The translations under genes were made by a program, and so were the position numbers. Source: Cichorium intybus (taxonomy: Eukaryota > Streptophyta > Magnoliopsida > Asterales > Asteraceae). From it: a DNA stretch of 64,000 nt. The DNA is taken from NCBI GenBank assembly GCA_023525715.1, contig CM042012.1, positions 59,857,205 to 59,921,204 on the forward strand, in the 5' to 3' direction. The notes beneath the pieces are model-generated. The model had not been told where the DNA came from and made no database searches. It worked only from the letters and a program-made list of their open reading frames with translations. Below are positions 13,407 through 25,566 of this stretch, one piece after another (within the stretch, counting starts at the first letter, position 1; every line of letters begins with the position of its first letter).

Positions 13407-14532
13407 CAAAACGTAAAATTATGACCTACATTTACGACTTACTTTTACGACTTACTTTTATGACTTACATTTATGACTTACAAATGTCTGTCATCTTTCA
13501 TTTATGACTGGGCTTTCAATAACAGACATTTGTCAGTCATCTATACCCTTTAATGACTGACAATGTCGGTCATTAAAGACCATTTTTCTAGTAGTGTATA
13601 CCATGCCCAAATTGACGATTTTGGAATCTGCAGCTGCACTATTCACCCCATTAAGTTCTTAATACATAACTTAATTGTCTTAGGGTCACTTCTAGGCCCT
13701 AATAACAACTTCCTCATGCATTTAAACCACAATTTACCAATTTTTATCATCCTTGATTGAAATTGTTCCCGAAAACCCATTTTTTTTCTCAAAAATCATT
13801 TTAACCAATTTTTGAGAATGGAACTGATTTCTCACACTCTTTATGACTCTTTGAACTTACTAAATCGTTTGAAATCAGTTTCAAACTCATAAACCCAATT
13901 TCTAGGGTTCTTGAGCTAAAAACTCACTTCTTGAAATTTAACCAAAATCAATGGTTTTATCTTGTTTTCTATGATGTTCTGAACTAGATGGAGTGTATGA
14001 TTTCATTGTAGCAACTTGGTACTCAAATTTCAGTTTGAAGATTACCCACCAACTTGAAGAACTAAACTTAGGGTTGATGATTTCTTACCTTAGAAGCTTG
14101 GAATCACCAATTCCAATTGTTGAATTCATAATTCCTTGCTTCAATTTTTCGTGAGCTTGCAACCTCCCGTGTCTCCAGCTCTCTAGCTCTCTCTCGAACT
14201 CTCTTCTGGCTTCTAAAACATTTATGAGATATTTTTCTCATATTTATATTTTCCATATTTGCAGTTTTGGTCCCTCTAGTTCACTTCCTTGATCTTTGGC
14301 CACCAAAATCAATTATCTTTTCATAGAATCTAATCTTTGACATTTTTAGTCCTAAACTATAATAAATTTTTATAATAATTTCTGCATATGGTCAAATGAC
14401 CAATTTACCCTTTTTATGGTAAAATGACTAAATTACCCTTACTACCATAACTTCTCATAAAATTTACATATAAAATTTAAATTACACACATTTTAGTTTA
14501 CATATTTATATTATAAATTTTTGGTCATTTCA

Positions 14533-16416
14533 TACTTCCTTCTCTTGCCACATTTCTTCCGGCAATTTAAAATCCAAGGGAACACACGGTGAACGGTTAA
14601 TCAAGTAGGCTGCAGTGTTAACTGCATTAGCCCAGAATGTCTTTGGTAAACCAGCATTCAACCTCATGTTTCTAGCCCTTTCATTCAGAGTTCAATTCAT
14701 TCTCTCAGCTACACCATTCTGCTGAGGGGTTCCTGGGACCGTCTTGATCATCTTTATCCCTTGCTTGGCACAGTAGTCAACAAACTCCTTGCTTATGTAT
14801 TCACCACCATTATCCAACTTTAGGTATTTTACCTTCAAATCAGTTTCATTTTCAACAGCAGATTTCCATATCTTAAAAGTATCAAATACATCAGATTTAT
14901 TTTTAAGAAAATAGACACATACCTTGCGTGTTGAATCATCGATAAATGTTACATAGTAGTTTTTGCCTCCTAGAGATGAAACTGGTGTTGGTCCAAATAC
15001 ATCCGAGTGAACAAGCTCCAACTTCTGAGCTTTCGGTGTCTTCCCCGTCTTTACAAAAGTAACCCGCTTTTGTTTCCCTAGAACACAGGATTCACAGAAT
15101 TCTGTTTCAACTTTCTTCAAGTCTGGAAACTTCCCTTTCTGAGCCAACATCTTCAATCCCTTATTGCTCATGTGTCCGAGTCGTTGGTGCCATAAATTAG
15201 ATGGACTCGGATTTGTAGTTACGGCATGAACACCATCACTAGGTATCTCTACCATGTATAGAGTGTCTTTCTTCTTTCCTTTGGCAATCACCAAGTTGCC
15301 TTTGATCACTTTCCATTGTCCACCCCCAAAGTGAACATCAAACCCTTCATCATCCAACTTACCAACTGAAATCAACTTTCTCCTTAAGTTTGGGATAACC
15401 CTGACATCTTTTAATGTCCACGTGGTTCCTAAGGAGGTCTTCAAATCTATGTCTCCAATGCCCGTAATATCAAGCACTTGATCATCGGCCAAACCAACTT
15501 TGCCAAGAGCACCTGTTTGTAGGTTCTTGACCATATCTGGGCATGAGACGGCATGGAAAGAAGCACCTGAATCCATAATCCAGGATTCTGCTGAATTCTC
15601 AACACAACATATGAGAAAATCTCCTGATTCTTCAGAGGATACATTATTTACTTCTTTCTTTTCAGCTTGTGGTTTTGGGCATTGGCTTCTAAAATGATCT
15701 TTTTCTTTGCAATTCCAGCATTCAATGTCTTTTCTGGTTTTTGACTGTCCTCTTTTTCTGGACTTTGATCTGCCTCGACCACGTCCTCTTTCGTTTTTTC
15801 TTCCTCTACTTTCTGTATGCAATATAGAACTAGAACTAGAAGTCTCACCGTTGCTTCTCCGTCTGATATCTTCATTTACAATCAAGTCACGAATACTCTC
15901 GAAAGTGAGTTTGGTAGTGCCAGATGCACTACTAACAGCTGTGACTGTGCCTGACCAACTGTCGGGCAAAGATGATAAAAGGAGGAGCGCTTGTACTTCA
16001 TCTTCAAATTTTATTGCAACTGAGGCTAAACGAGAAATAATCTAGTTAAACTCGTTTATGTGAGCGGTAACCGACATGCCTTCCTTCATCTTGGTGTTAA
16101 CCAACTGTTTGATGAGGAACACTTTGTTTGAAGCGGACGGCTTCTCGTACATGTTGGTCAAAGCCTTAAATACTCCATAAGTAGTTGTTTCATTGACAAT
16201 GTTATAGGCAACACTCTTTGCCAATGAAAGCCTAACTACACCCAAGGCTTGTCGATCCAACAACTTCCAATCTTCATCATAGATGTCATCCGGTTGTTCG
16301 CCCAACATAGGCAAATGCAAACTTTTCTGATACAGCATATCTTCAATTTGCATCTTCCAAAATCCATAATCGGTACCATCAAACTTCTCAATTTTAATTT
16401 TACCGTCTTCTGCCAT
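14533..16416 (-). pseudogene. Copia gag, protease and integrase N-terminal part
   Basis: Minus strand, ATG at 16416. Gag begins MAEDGKIKIEKFDGTDYGFW, the usual start of copia gag-polyproteins. A stop at 16042-16044 interrupts gag; the frame continues and gives the zinc knuckle CWNCKEKDHFRSQC (CCHC), protease active site MDSGASFHA, and integrase with HQRLGHMSNKG...CESCVLGKQ, then catalytic regions around HSDVFGP, LDNGGEY and GVAERMN. A TGA at 14692-14694 follows the last of these. The frame then reaches the solo-LTR insertion at 14532 and resumes at 9682. Three nonsense changes overall show long inactivity. Confidence 0.9.
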
Positions 16417-17124
16417 TTTAACGGACAAAATGCACTTTTCTTTCAGATATTAAGGGTGAAAATGCAATTTTTCTGAAATTCAGTTGCTAAACTACAATTT
16501 TCTGAAAGTTCAGGGGCTAAGATGAAATTTTCTGAAAGTTCGGGGGCTAAACTGTAATTTTTTGAAAGTTTGGGGGCTAAACTGCAATTTTTCTAAAAGT
16601 CCGGGGGCTAAACTGTAATTTTCTGAAAGTTCGGGGGCTAAACTGCAATTTTCTGAAAGTTTAGGGGCTAAACTGCAATTTCTGGAAATTCAAGGACCTA
16701 TTTTGCAATTCCTAAAAGTTCAGGGACCTGTTTTACAATTTTCGAAACTCCAGGGACCTGTTTCGCAAATTTTGGAACCTCAGGTACCTGTGTTGCAAGT
16801 TCTGGAACTTCAGGGACCTGTTTTGCAAATTCTGGAACTTTAGGGACCGGTTTTGCAAATGCTACAGTACCGCTACAGTGTCGTCTTCTCCGGTGAAACT
16901 CCGATGCTACAGTGTCGTCTTCTCCGGCGAACTGGTTTTTTCCGGCGTATTTTGACCAACTTTGACCGGCAATTTGGAGGTCTTCCGGTGCTCAAAAAAT
17001 TCGAAAAAATATATTTTCGGAATCTGCGGAACGAGACCTTTCCAACGGCGTAATCCAAAATCGTTTTTGAGACAAAAACTTTTCGACCCAAAAACAGAAA
17101 ATCACTCTCTGGAGCTATACCAAG
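16417..17124 (-). other. Untranslated leader of the Tork-like copia
   Basis: Lies between the primer site and the gag ATG on the minus strand. It holds the tandem repeats listed separately and, from 16861 to 17100, sequence with duplicated GCTACAGT(G/A)CCG and TCTTCTCCGG motifs. No coding frame is supported. Confidence 0.7.
16481..16860 (-). repeat. About 13 tandem copies of a 29-31-bp leader repeat, two subtypes
   Basis: On the plus strand, units 1-7 follow GGGGCTAAACTGCAATTTTC plus TGAAAGTTC. Units 8-13 follow AGGGACCTGTTTTGCAAATT plus CTGGAAC. The switch is sharp at about 16690, so two versions amplified separately in the same leader. Confidence 0.88.
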
Positions 17125-17136
17125 GCTCTGATACCA
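17125..17136 (-). other. Primer-binding site, tRNA-iMet type
   Basis: The minus strand reads TGGTATCAGAGC two bases after the 5' LTR, the standard plant initiator-Met primer site. Confidence 0.95.
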
Positions 17137-17138
17137 CT

Positions 17139-17473
17139 TGTTAGGATCGAGACACTTAGCATACGAACACTAAACTCACACACTCAGCTCACAAATTAAG
17201 AACACAAGAATTTAACGTGGTTCGGTCCAAAAATGACCTACGTTCACGGCGGATAACTAGGAATGTTTTATTGCTCTGTGTTTTTGTGTTGTGTGGTATA
17301 TATTGTATTGTATTATGCTGCCCTTTATATAGGCTTCATGCTACTAGCCAATTTAGAAAAAATGTGTAGTTCACCAACTTTCTTTTGACTTGTGAAATTG
17401 TAATCAACCATGGGTGGTATTAGGGGAAAAATTGCTTTGTCTTGCATCCTTCTAAGCCTCCACACACCTAACA
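17139..17473 (-). repeat. 5' LTR of the Tork-like copia
   Basis: It pairs with 7126-7460 and is followed by TSD ATTTG at 17474-17478. The minus-strand CTATATAAAG at 17323-17332 is the likely TATA box. Confidence 0.93.
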
Positions 17474-17478
17474 ATTTG

Positions 17479-18440
17479 TTCTCATGGTATTATATATTTA
17501 TTTATTTTCAACCCTGTATCTCTAACTTAATATTGATATATGTCCAAAAATAGGGTTGTTCCAAGAAAACTAGTGGTGTCCAAAAATGGAAAAATTTATG
17601 TAAAGAACAAAACTATAAAAGACGTGGGTTCACACTCTCACTACTGATTTTGTATTTACGGCCCGTTCTTGAGTTTTTTTTAGGGAAGAAAGGGAAGGAT
17701 TAGGAGGTGAATCAGTAAAAAATGGTGTTATCCAGTTTTTTAAAGGAGAGAAAGGGGAGGGAAAGAAAGGATTAAGAGTGACAAAATCAGGCTGTTTACG
17801 CTTCAAAGCAATCCGCCCATATTTGGGGCGATTAGGAGGAAATACGAAAATTATGACCAAAATAACCCTGACTATCCAACTTCACATTAACACAATAACG
17901 TTCAAAAAAATCAGATTCTCCTGCTTTCGTTCACTTTCATCAACAAAACCAAGCACAAGGATTTTTCTGTTCTTTCTCATCTGGCTGTCCATTGCAACTC
18001 AACAGGTATGTATTTTTGCTGCTTTATTTTGAATACTTGGCTGCGTTTTTTCTGAATCGTTGGAATGAATACTTGTTGCGTTTTTAGTACCTTTTACTTG
18101 CTGCGTTTTGTTGCTTCATCGATGTGTCTGCTCTTTTGCTTAATCGATTCCGTACCAGCGTTTTGTATATATATGGTGCATTTGATTATTAAATAAAAAA
18201 ATCTTGTAGGCGTGGATTGATATGCAAAACAAATCTTATCATGTTGTTAGTTAGGAAGATATATTTGCAAACAAATCGATTTATATGGCTTTTTATATTT
18301 TTATGGCTGCAACTTATTTTTAGTCTGTAAAATACAAAATCAATTACAAGTTATTTTGAAGAGATATACCTGCGTTTTTTGCCTCATCGAATCAGCGATA
18401 TTGTGGCGGTATCCACCAACGCTTTACCACGCAACTAAAA
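17479..18440. other. Intergenic stretch with no supported gene
   Basis: Contains a purine-rich block (about 17680-17840, many GAAAGGGAGG-like words) and then T-rich sequence. Short frames exist on both strands but none shows a recognisable domain or typical codon pattern. Confidence 0.55.
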
Positions 18441-18446
18441 TAATAA

Positions 18447-18593
18447 GAGAAATTGTATTGGTTCCTAATTTTTGTTTCTAACTTTATTCCTAACCATTTG
18501 AAATGATGACAAGTGTTTTTAATCCACTTGTCATCATTTCAAATGGTTAGGAATAAAGTTAGGAACAAAAATTAGGAACCAATACAATTTCTC
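18447..18593. mobile_element. 147-bp foldback MITE with 9-bp TSD (Mutator-like)
   Basis: Two 69-bp arms (18447-18515 and 18525-18593) are inverted copies with one mismatch and enclose a 9-nt loop. Arms begin GAGAAATTGTATTGGTTCCT. The 9-mer AAATAATAA is directly repeated immediately outside at 18438-18446 and 18594-18602. A 9-bp TSD with long terminal inverted repeats points to mobilisation by a Mutator-like transposase. The near-perfect arms suggest recent movement. Confidence 0.85.
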
Positions 18594-18627
18594 AAATAAT
18601 AATATTTGTTTTATTTTATCACTTAGG

Positions 18628-18955
<328 letters not shown>

Positions 18956-19057
18956 CTCTTTAGTAATATTATTATGTTTATTTTTTTATAATTAGGCCTG
19001 TGTATATATGTCTGGACGTATGATTGTGTGTAAATTATTTATTTAATTAGTAAATTA

Positions 19058-19202
<145 letters not shown>

Positions 19203-19257
19203 ATATTTGTTTTTTACTTTAAAAAATGAGTGTGCATATAATATTTATTTTCTAAAT

Positions 19258-19262
<5 letters not shown>

Positions 19263-19353
<91 letters not shown>
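19263..19353. repeat. (TA)n microsatellite
   Basis: Alternating TA, 91 bp. Confidence 0.95.
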
Positions 19354-19355
<2 letters not shown>

Positions 19356-20148
19356 TTTGTTATTTTTTGATTAGTTAGTATGTATTTATATATTAATTAT
19401 TATGGATAAATTTTTTTATTTTTAAAAATTAGTGTGTTTATAATATCTATTTTGTTAATTAGTATGCATAATATTATGCACACATTTATTTTTAAATAGA
19501 ACTATTAATTGATTCCTTTTTTAGTTAGTACACATAATATTATACACACACTCTTTTTTAAATAGAATTGTTAATTGATTGTTGGTTATAAAAGCAAAAT
19601 TAAAAAAATTAAAAAAGTTAATTGGTGGAAACTAAACTTTATGATGTTTTTAATTAAAAAAAAATGAAAATGGAGTCGACATCGGTATTGCGTCAGTGGG
19701 AACCGACGTTATACCTGGGCAATATAAAATTTTAGTCTTACTTGTGTCAGTATTGCGTAGTAAATTTTTTTTCATAAGATGTGGGAGCCGATGTTCGAGC
19801 CCGAGTGTCCCGTGGGGGAAGTATAATTACCACATCGTTTGGAAGGCTCATCTAAAATTCATCTATTTTTTCTTTATTTTATTATACAAATCTAATATTA
19901 TAGTATTATTATTATTATTATTATTTTTACTCTCATAGTCAAAATTATTATTCTTATACTTGTCGTTGTTGTAATTATTATTATTATGATTATTATTATT
20001 ACTATTATTATTATCCATTTTTGCAATTATAAAATCAACCCACATACAAAAAAACATACCTAATACACAATATAATATCATTTTTGTTTTATTATTAGTT
20101 GGTTTTTTATGTTGCATGGATATTAATTCGATAATACGGAACATATAT
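19354..20148. other. AT-rich spacer with (ATT)n trinucleotide runs
   Basis: A degenerate ATT/ATT-rich repeat occupies about 19890-20010. The rest is AT-rich single-copy-like DNA without a supported gene. Confidence 0.6.
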
Positions 20149-20520
20149 TGTTAAGAACAAGTATAAACCAATCAATTAACAGAAAATATGAGAATAAGCA
20201 ATGTTGAATGCTTAATTAATATGGTGAAGGTACAAAAATAGAACTATCAACCACAAACAATGACAAGCATCTAAGAACGTACTAGCCTTACACCAATCTT
20301 AATCACACTTGAATAATCTAACACAAACGACTATTTTTGCATGACTCGGCTAAAACCCAAAACATACAGCCCACAAAATAACGCAACTAATTGACTCAGC
20401 TAACATACACCTATCCCTAGGTCTATGATAGTGGTTTGCCAGCAGTTTCATTAGGCTTCGGATAAGTTCATAACTTCGGATGAGCTGGGGCAAAATATTG
20501 ACACAATAAAAAACCCAACA
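20149..20520 (-). repeat. Putative 3' LTR of an old minus-strand copia remnant
   Basis: Segment of 372 bp starting TGTTAAGAAC and ending AACCCAACA. Directly to its right the minus strand reads a purine tract AAAGGGGAAGAT, as upstream of a copia 3' LTR. No second LTR copy is visible in the window, so the call rests on the ends and the purine tract only. Confidence 0.5.
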
Positions 20521-21044
20521 ATCTTCCCCTTTATGTCGAAGGCACCGATGGTCCGAAGTTACAGTAGTGGGAACACATCTAAAAGAACTCGTCTGATGTT
20601 TATCCACCAGGTGATGTGTTCTCTAAGTTCATTCTTGTCTTCTGGACTATTAAGATCACATGATATTTCCTAGCCATGATACTTTGTAGGAAATCCTTAG
20701 GGAACCTCCCTTTGAAATCAATGTTAAAGAATACCTTTTTGCAAGGACTTCTGGGAAGCAATCTTCCATTGTATACGATACGCCATGGAACTTGTAAAAT
20801 AACTCCATCAGCAATCTCGTCTATTTCATCCAACTTCTTGTTAGCAGCGCCCGATTTTATCTTATGCACATTCGTAATTTTTGTATTATAGTTATTGAAA
20901 AGTTTAATATAGAACTTCATAAATCAACCAATATGCATATGCCCTTCTGTAAAATTGGTTTGTTTCACATCGACTTCTGGTTCATCCTACACCACTTCTC
21001 TACCAGTACTACAAAGTCATATGGGTTCATTAAAGGGAAGTCCA
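20521..21044 (-). pseudogene. Remnant next to the old copia LTR, with an unrecognised 106-codon frame
   Basis: The minus strand from 20920 to 20600 stays open for 106 codons and has a protein-like composition (for example KVFFNIDFKGRFPKDFLQS). It is cut off upstream by stops, beyond which coding-like words continue (near 20940-20990). I do not recognise the protein. The position between a copia-type purine tract and an Athila LTR suggests internal retroelement sequence, but a captured host fragment is possible. Confidence 0.3.
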
Positions 21045-21909
21045 TGATAACGCCTAGTAATGTCAAGCATTATAGTCATTATTGAGTTGGGATTTAGTTG
21101 AATTACATTTCTAATATGACTAATATCACTCACTTTTGTGTCTAGGGCTTGTGTTCTGTTTTAACGATAATACAAGATAAAATGTGTACAAGTTAGCAAA
21201 GTTGGAAACAAAGTTGGATTCAAGTCGAAATGACACATGTTGCACGTATGAACGAAGCATGCGACGTGGACAAGTGTCAAACCCGGGTGAAGATTCAAAT
21301 TTCAAAGTGCGAACAATGGGGGATAAAGTTGACTCGCATCGCATAAAAGGCCACCCCGTGCTGCATAGAGGCCAAAATCTGCAACTATAAATAGAGGCTC
21401 TGATTTTGTAATTCGGGAGCGAAGATCAGACCTTTGAGAGACATTCAAGCATCTTTGACTCAAAATTTTATAGCTTTGTCGTTAGATTCAATAGTTGGCT
21501 AGTTTCTGTTACTTTATTTGTTTTCCGATTATCATTCATTGCGTGTGATTGAGGGTTCTAATCTGTAGAACCCCATAGACCACCTGGATTGATTTAGTAA
21601 TCGTAATCAGAATCATTTGGCTCTAATTGGATTCGGTTTAATGCAAGTTTATGTTGAGTTCATTTTATTGCAATCTTACATTTTTGGTGTCAACCATTGT
21701 CTTTATTTATTGTTTCCGATCTGGTTTGTAGCTGATTTCCTGAGTTTGATCTCAGAAACAGATTAGTCTGGCATTGATTAATTGTGATCTATTGCTTCAG
21801 TGTAGATCGACCACGAACTCCTTAGTTTCACCCTTACTTTGCCGCTAGCTAATGAGCTGTAAGGTTTTTATTTTACATTTTTGACCGCATCAACGAATGC
21901 GACGTGTCA
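21045..21909 (+). repeat. 5' LTR of the old Athila-like element
   Basis: Ends in GTGTCA two bases before the conserved ATTTTGGCACC leader. A TATA-like CTATAAATAGAGG is near 21385. The left boundary is an estimate because the 3' LTR is outside the window. Confidence 0.65.
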
Positions 21910-21914
21910 AATTT

Positions 21915-21932
21915 TGGCACCGTTGTCGGGGA
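21915..21932 (+). other. Athila-type primer-binding site (tRNA-Asp type)
   Basis: Reads TGGCACCGTTGTCGGGGA, two changes from the version in the younger Athila (minus strand, 59100-59117). By family knowledge this motif pairs with tRNA-Asp. Confidence 0.8.
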
Positions 21933-22010
21933 GTTGTGCACTTGACACATTGTCTCGTTTTCTTTAGTTCAATTAGTTTAATTGTTTTTATGCTCTTTTT
22001 CATTTTGTGC

Positions 22011-23515
22011 ATGCGCACGCGTCAGGGTGAACAAACGTCACCTCTTTTATTTGATTCTGAAATTGAAAGAACAGCATGTAGAAACCGTGTTTGTAAACGA
22101 TTATTCGATATGCGTTCTGACGAGGTTTTGATTGAGGATGTTATCCACGAGCTACATAGCGAGGTAACAGGGGGATAGCCGATTGTGCCCCCGGTTCCAG
22201 TGAAATACTAATGGAGCTTCCACAAGTGCTAGTGGTGGCAACACAATTTTAGCCGTGTGTCCATTCCTCCAGTAGTTCAACCTTTACCAAATCCTCGTGG
22301 ACCACCTGCGGGAGTTGCGCAGCCGTGCGGGGTACCAAATCATGATGGTGCTCCACACCAACACTAACAACCACAAATTCCATCACTATAGTTTCAACAA
22401 CCACAACCTCAAATACCACAACAACCCGTACAACAACAGCCCAACTAGACTCAGCTAGGAGACCTGGAGTTTGAGGACGGAGATGATGGCTCGATGCCCA
22501 ACCATAATTACAAAAACAACCAGTGGAATCAAGGTCGAGGACCTCCATGACAGCAGCAGTAGAATAATCAGTGGAGAGGGAAACAGTATTATAACAACGA
22601 ACTTTACAACGATGGTAGCTTCGTTCCCCTTCTTTATTTTCCACAACCAATTGAACAGTCAGTTGCATCGTACTTCCAACCTAGGAAGTATGATGATGCA
22701 TCGCCTATATTTTTTCCTGAAGGGGTAGACTGTCATGTAGAAATTAGGCCGCAACTGTTAGAAGCCTTGCCTGAATTTAGAGTTTATAAGCAGGATGATC
22801 CTTATAACCATCTGTATGAGTTCTTACCTATATCAAATGCGAACATACCTAGGAATGCTAATAGAGACTTCTTTGAGTTCTTAGTTATAGCAAATGCGAA
22901 CATACCTAGGAATGCTAATAGAGACTTCTTTAGGCTTAGGTTGTTTCTATTCACTCTTAACGACAATGCTAAGTATTGGTTCACATCGCTGCCGGATAAC
23001 AGCATCACCACTTGGGAGCAGCCGAAGAAAAGATTTCTGCCGTAATTCTACCCTGCAAGTAAGACATCTGAGGTGCTAAGAGCCATTCAAGACTTTCAAT
23101 AAAAACCAGGCGAAGCATTCCACGATGCTTTTGAGAGATGGAAGGAGTTGTTACGCTCATGTTTACACCATGAGTTTCCTCGATGGCAGTTGGTCAAATT
23201 CTTTTATGATGGCGTCGACAGTACCAGCCAGAAAATGATTAACGCGTCATCTAGAGGGACGATCATGATGCAGGATAGCGAGACAACATGGAGATTCTTG
23301 GAGCAGCTGAGCAATGGATCCAAGACCAATTACTCCACGAGGAAGAAAGACGACACCACCTCGACTACAAAAGTGGATACTGACAGTGACAGTAGAAAAG
23401 AAGTAAAGAAGGAGATGGGCAACCTCAGTAGGAATCAACAAGGACCATCAAATCAACAACAGCACATTCAACAAGAATGAAGACCACAGGAGGTCAATCA
23501 AGTGTATGGTTAAGG
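22011..23515 (+). pseudogene. Athila gag remnant, first part
   Basis: Starts MRTRQGEQTSPLLFDSEIER, parallel to the start of gag in the younger Athila at 59000 (MRTRSSAQSSPLIFNPEIER). A Q/P-rich low-complexity section follows with several stops, then the capsid-like region (22767-23480) with LRLFLFTLNDNAKYWFTSLP and WKELLRSCLHHEFPRWQLVKF, aligning by eye to LRLFPFSLRGRAKRWFSSLP of the younger copy. At least three stops and one short tandem duplication break it. Confidence 0.8.
22821..22934 (+). repeat. 57-bp in-frame tandem duplication in Athila gag
   Basis: Units at 22821-22877 and 22878-22934 share ATGCGAACATACCTAGGAAT and the following bases, and differ at a few positions near their start and end. 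Confidence 0.85.
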
Positions 23516-23520
23516 GTAAT
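23516..23520. other. TSD GTAAT of the younger Athila, left copy
   Basis: Matches 60246-60250 on the far side, 36.7 kb away. Confidence 0.92.
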
Positions 23521-24643
23521 TGATCGCAGTCGTTGATGCAATCAAAAATAACCTTAAAAGCACTAATAGCTAGGGCAAGTAAGGGTCGAATCCACGAGGA
23601 GCTTATGGTTAACAACTAGTTCTAATAGACTTAAAAAGTAAATAAATTCAGAAACAATGCTTGCAAGGGGTTTAATTCAATCAGAGAAAGATGTGATCAC
23701 TCCCGGTTTCAGTTTTTGATTCTTAAACAATGTATTATATCAAATTTTACTAATTTTGCGTTCATTCAGATTACATAGACATAACCGTACTGTTACTAAC
23801 TAAATCTGGGATCAAACTATGTAAAATCCGCACCCTCCGTCCTACACACCACTGTGGATGATTTGGCACGGTGGGGAAGATCACAATAGAATTGTCTTAC
23901 ACTCAATCAAGCAACAATTTAAGAACAAGTAATGGAATCTAGTCATATGATTTAAAAGCAAACAATCCAAACACTGTGTTCATGAATCTAAAAGGTTCAA
24001 ATCAAAATACAATACTTGAAAGGAAATCAAAACCTACTCCCGGTTGTGATCACGGGATGATTTAGCTACTCATGACTTGAATTGATGCAAACTCTGTGCT
24101 GGAGATGTTGAACATGGCTGGATTCTTCAAAACTTCAAGAATTGTGGCTTGATCTTGATGCAAAAGAGGCTTAATTTGAGATTGGGATTTGTTTAGGGAT
24201 GATTTAGGAGTGTTTTAGACCTTGGAAAACTGTCAAAAACTTGAGAAAATCGTCTGGAGGCTGCCTTGGGTCGATGGGATCAAGTTCCATTAAATAGAGT
24301 GGCTTAAATAAGGCAATTTAGGGCATTCTAGGCGGCAGCGTCCTAGGCCAGCGTCCCAGACGCCACCTAGGACGTTGACGGGCTTCCTCGCGCATCTGGC
24401 TTGCTTTTTCTTTTCAAAATGGGCCAGAGTTCCAGGTCAGCGTCTGGGACGCTGGCTGGGACGCTGGGCTTTTTCTCCCGCTTCCGGTGTCCGTTTAATG
24501 CGTGGTTTTCGCCCAAAATTCCCATTTTTCAATCCCTGCATGTAATTCACTCAATTCCATCAAAAGTAGGGCCATTCTTGGTTAAACAATGCTTAATTTA
24601 TCAAGTTAATTACATTTTACTTCAAACCAAAATGGCCCGATCA
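23521..24643 (-). repeat. 3' LTR of the younger Athila
   Basis: Pairs with 59123-60245. Contains a GC-rich block at about 24330-24480 in which AGCGTC and GACGCT words recur; see the finding on this motif. Confidence 0.95.
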
Positions 24644-24657
24644 AACCCCCCCAACTT
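24644..24657 (-). other. Polypurine tract of the younger Athila
   Basis: The minus strand reads AAGTTGGGGGGGTTT directly upstream of the 3' LTR. Confidence 0.85.
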
Positions 24658-25003
24658 ATCTCTTTCTCGTCCCGAGAAAGACTCAACGAAATCAGAATTC
24701 AGGTCCAGTCCATAAAATAACAAGCAATCAAACAAAAGTAGACATTACAGTATTGCATACGCCTGTGTCCATTGCCAGCCCGGATGTCCGTTTAATTGAA
24801 GTGCAACGCACTATTTAGTGATCTTAAAATTTCTTCACCCTGCAAACGGCTAAGTCAAAAATTCATTTTTAAAAGTCTCTCCAAAGATACCAAGTTTACC
24901 TCCCCCTGCGGTTTTTCCAGTGACGTGTATGGTCAGTCCTTTTTGGTTACTGCATTCTGTCCAGATTCCTAAGGTTCTTCTTTTTATTTCAATTGGTCCC
25001 CAG

Positions 25004-25119
<116 letters not shown>

Positions 25120-25261
25120 TTTTGGCGCATTACAACCATATTAAATTTTGTACTTTTAGCACTTTGCCCATATTTATTTCTTCATTTGATTTATCTTTGT
25201 AGAACTTCATTTGTGATCTATGTCTCAGATTTTTCTCTAAATATAATATTCATATTTAAAG

Positions 25262-25566
25262 TTGATGGTGGACGTGAAAACCTGAAATGGAGTACACCAG
25301 GTCCCAGGTACGCAACAACCCAAACAGCGGAATACAGATCATTAATTTATAATCACTTATATGCAATCTACTTTTCAAGTGAGTCTTGCCTTTTTGCGCG
25401 GCTTCCAAGAGGGGTCACCTACGGGTTGCCGGTTACTTAGCAAGATACTTATCAAAGTTCTGAAGATATATTCATAATCAAGCTGTTGGTGGACGTGGAA
25501 ACCTGAAATGGGGTGCACCAGATCCCAGGTACGCAACAGCCCGAACAGTGGAATATAGATTACAAA
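25262..25566. repeat. Diverged direct repeat with 221-bp period in the Athila 3' region
   Basis: Segments beginning GGTGGACGTG at 25267 and 25488 match over about 80 bp, including CCCAGGTACGCAACA. Confidence 0.8.

Larger units (their letters stand above)
21045..23520 (+). mobile_element. Old forward Athila-like element, 5' part (continues at 60246)
   Basis: LTR 21045-21909 (start inferred from TGATAACG; end from the primer site), then a primer site, a gag start at 22011 and degenerate gag. The element was split at 23516-23520 (GTAAT) by a second Athila and continues at 60246. A further copia insertion at 61217 cuts it again before its pol. Confidence 0.82.

Noticed and set aside
19863..20144. 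Asn-rich minus-strand frame
   Set aside because: Produced by the (ATT)n trinucleotide run.
22249..22668. 139-codon minus-strand frame rich in valine
   Set aside because: Antisense shadow of the Q/P/N-rich part of Athila gag.
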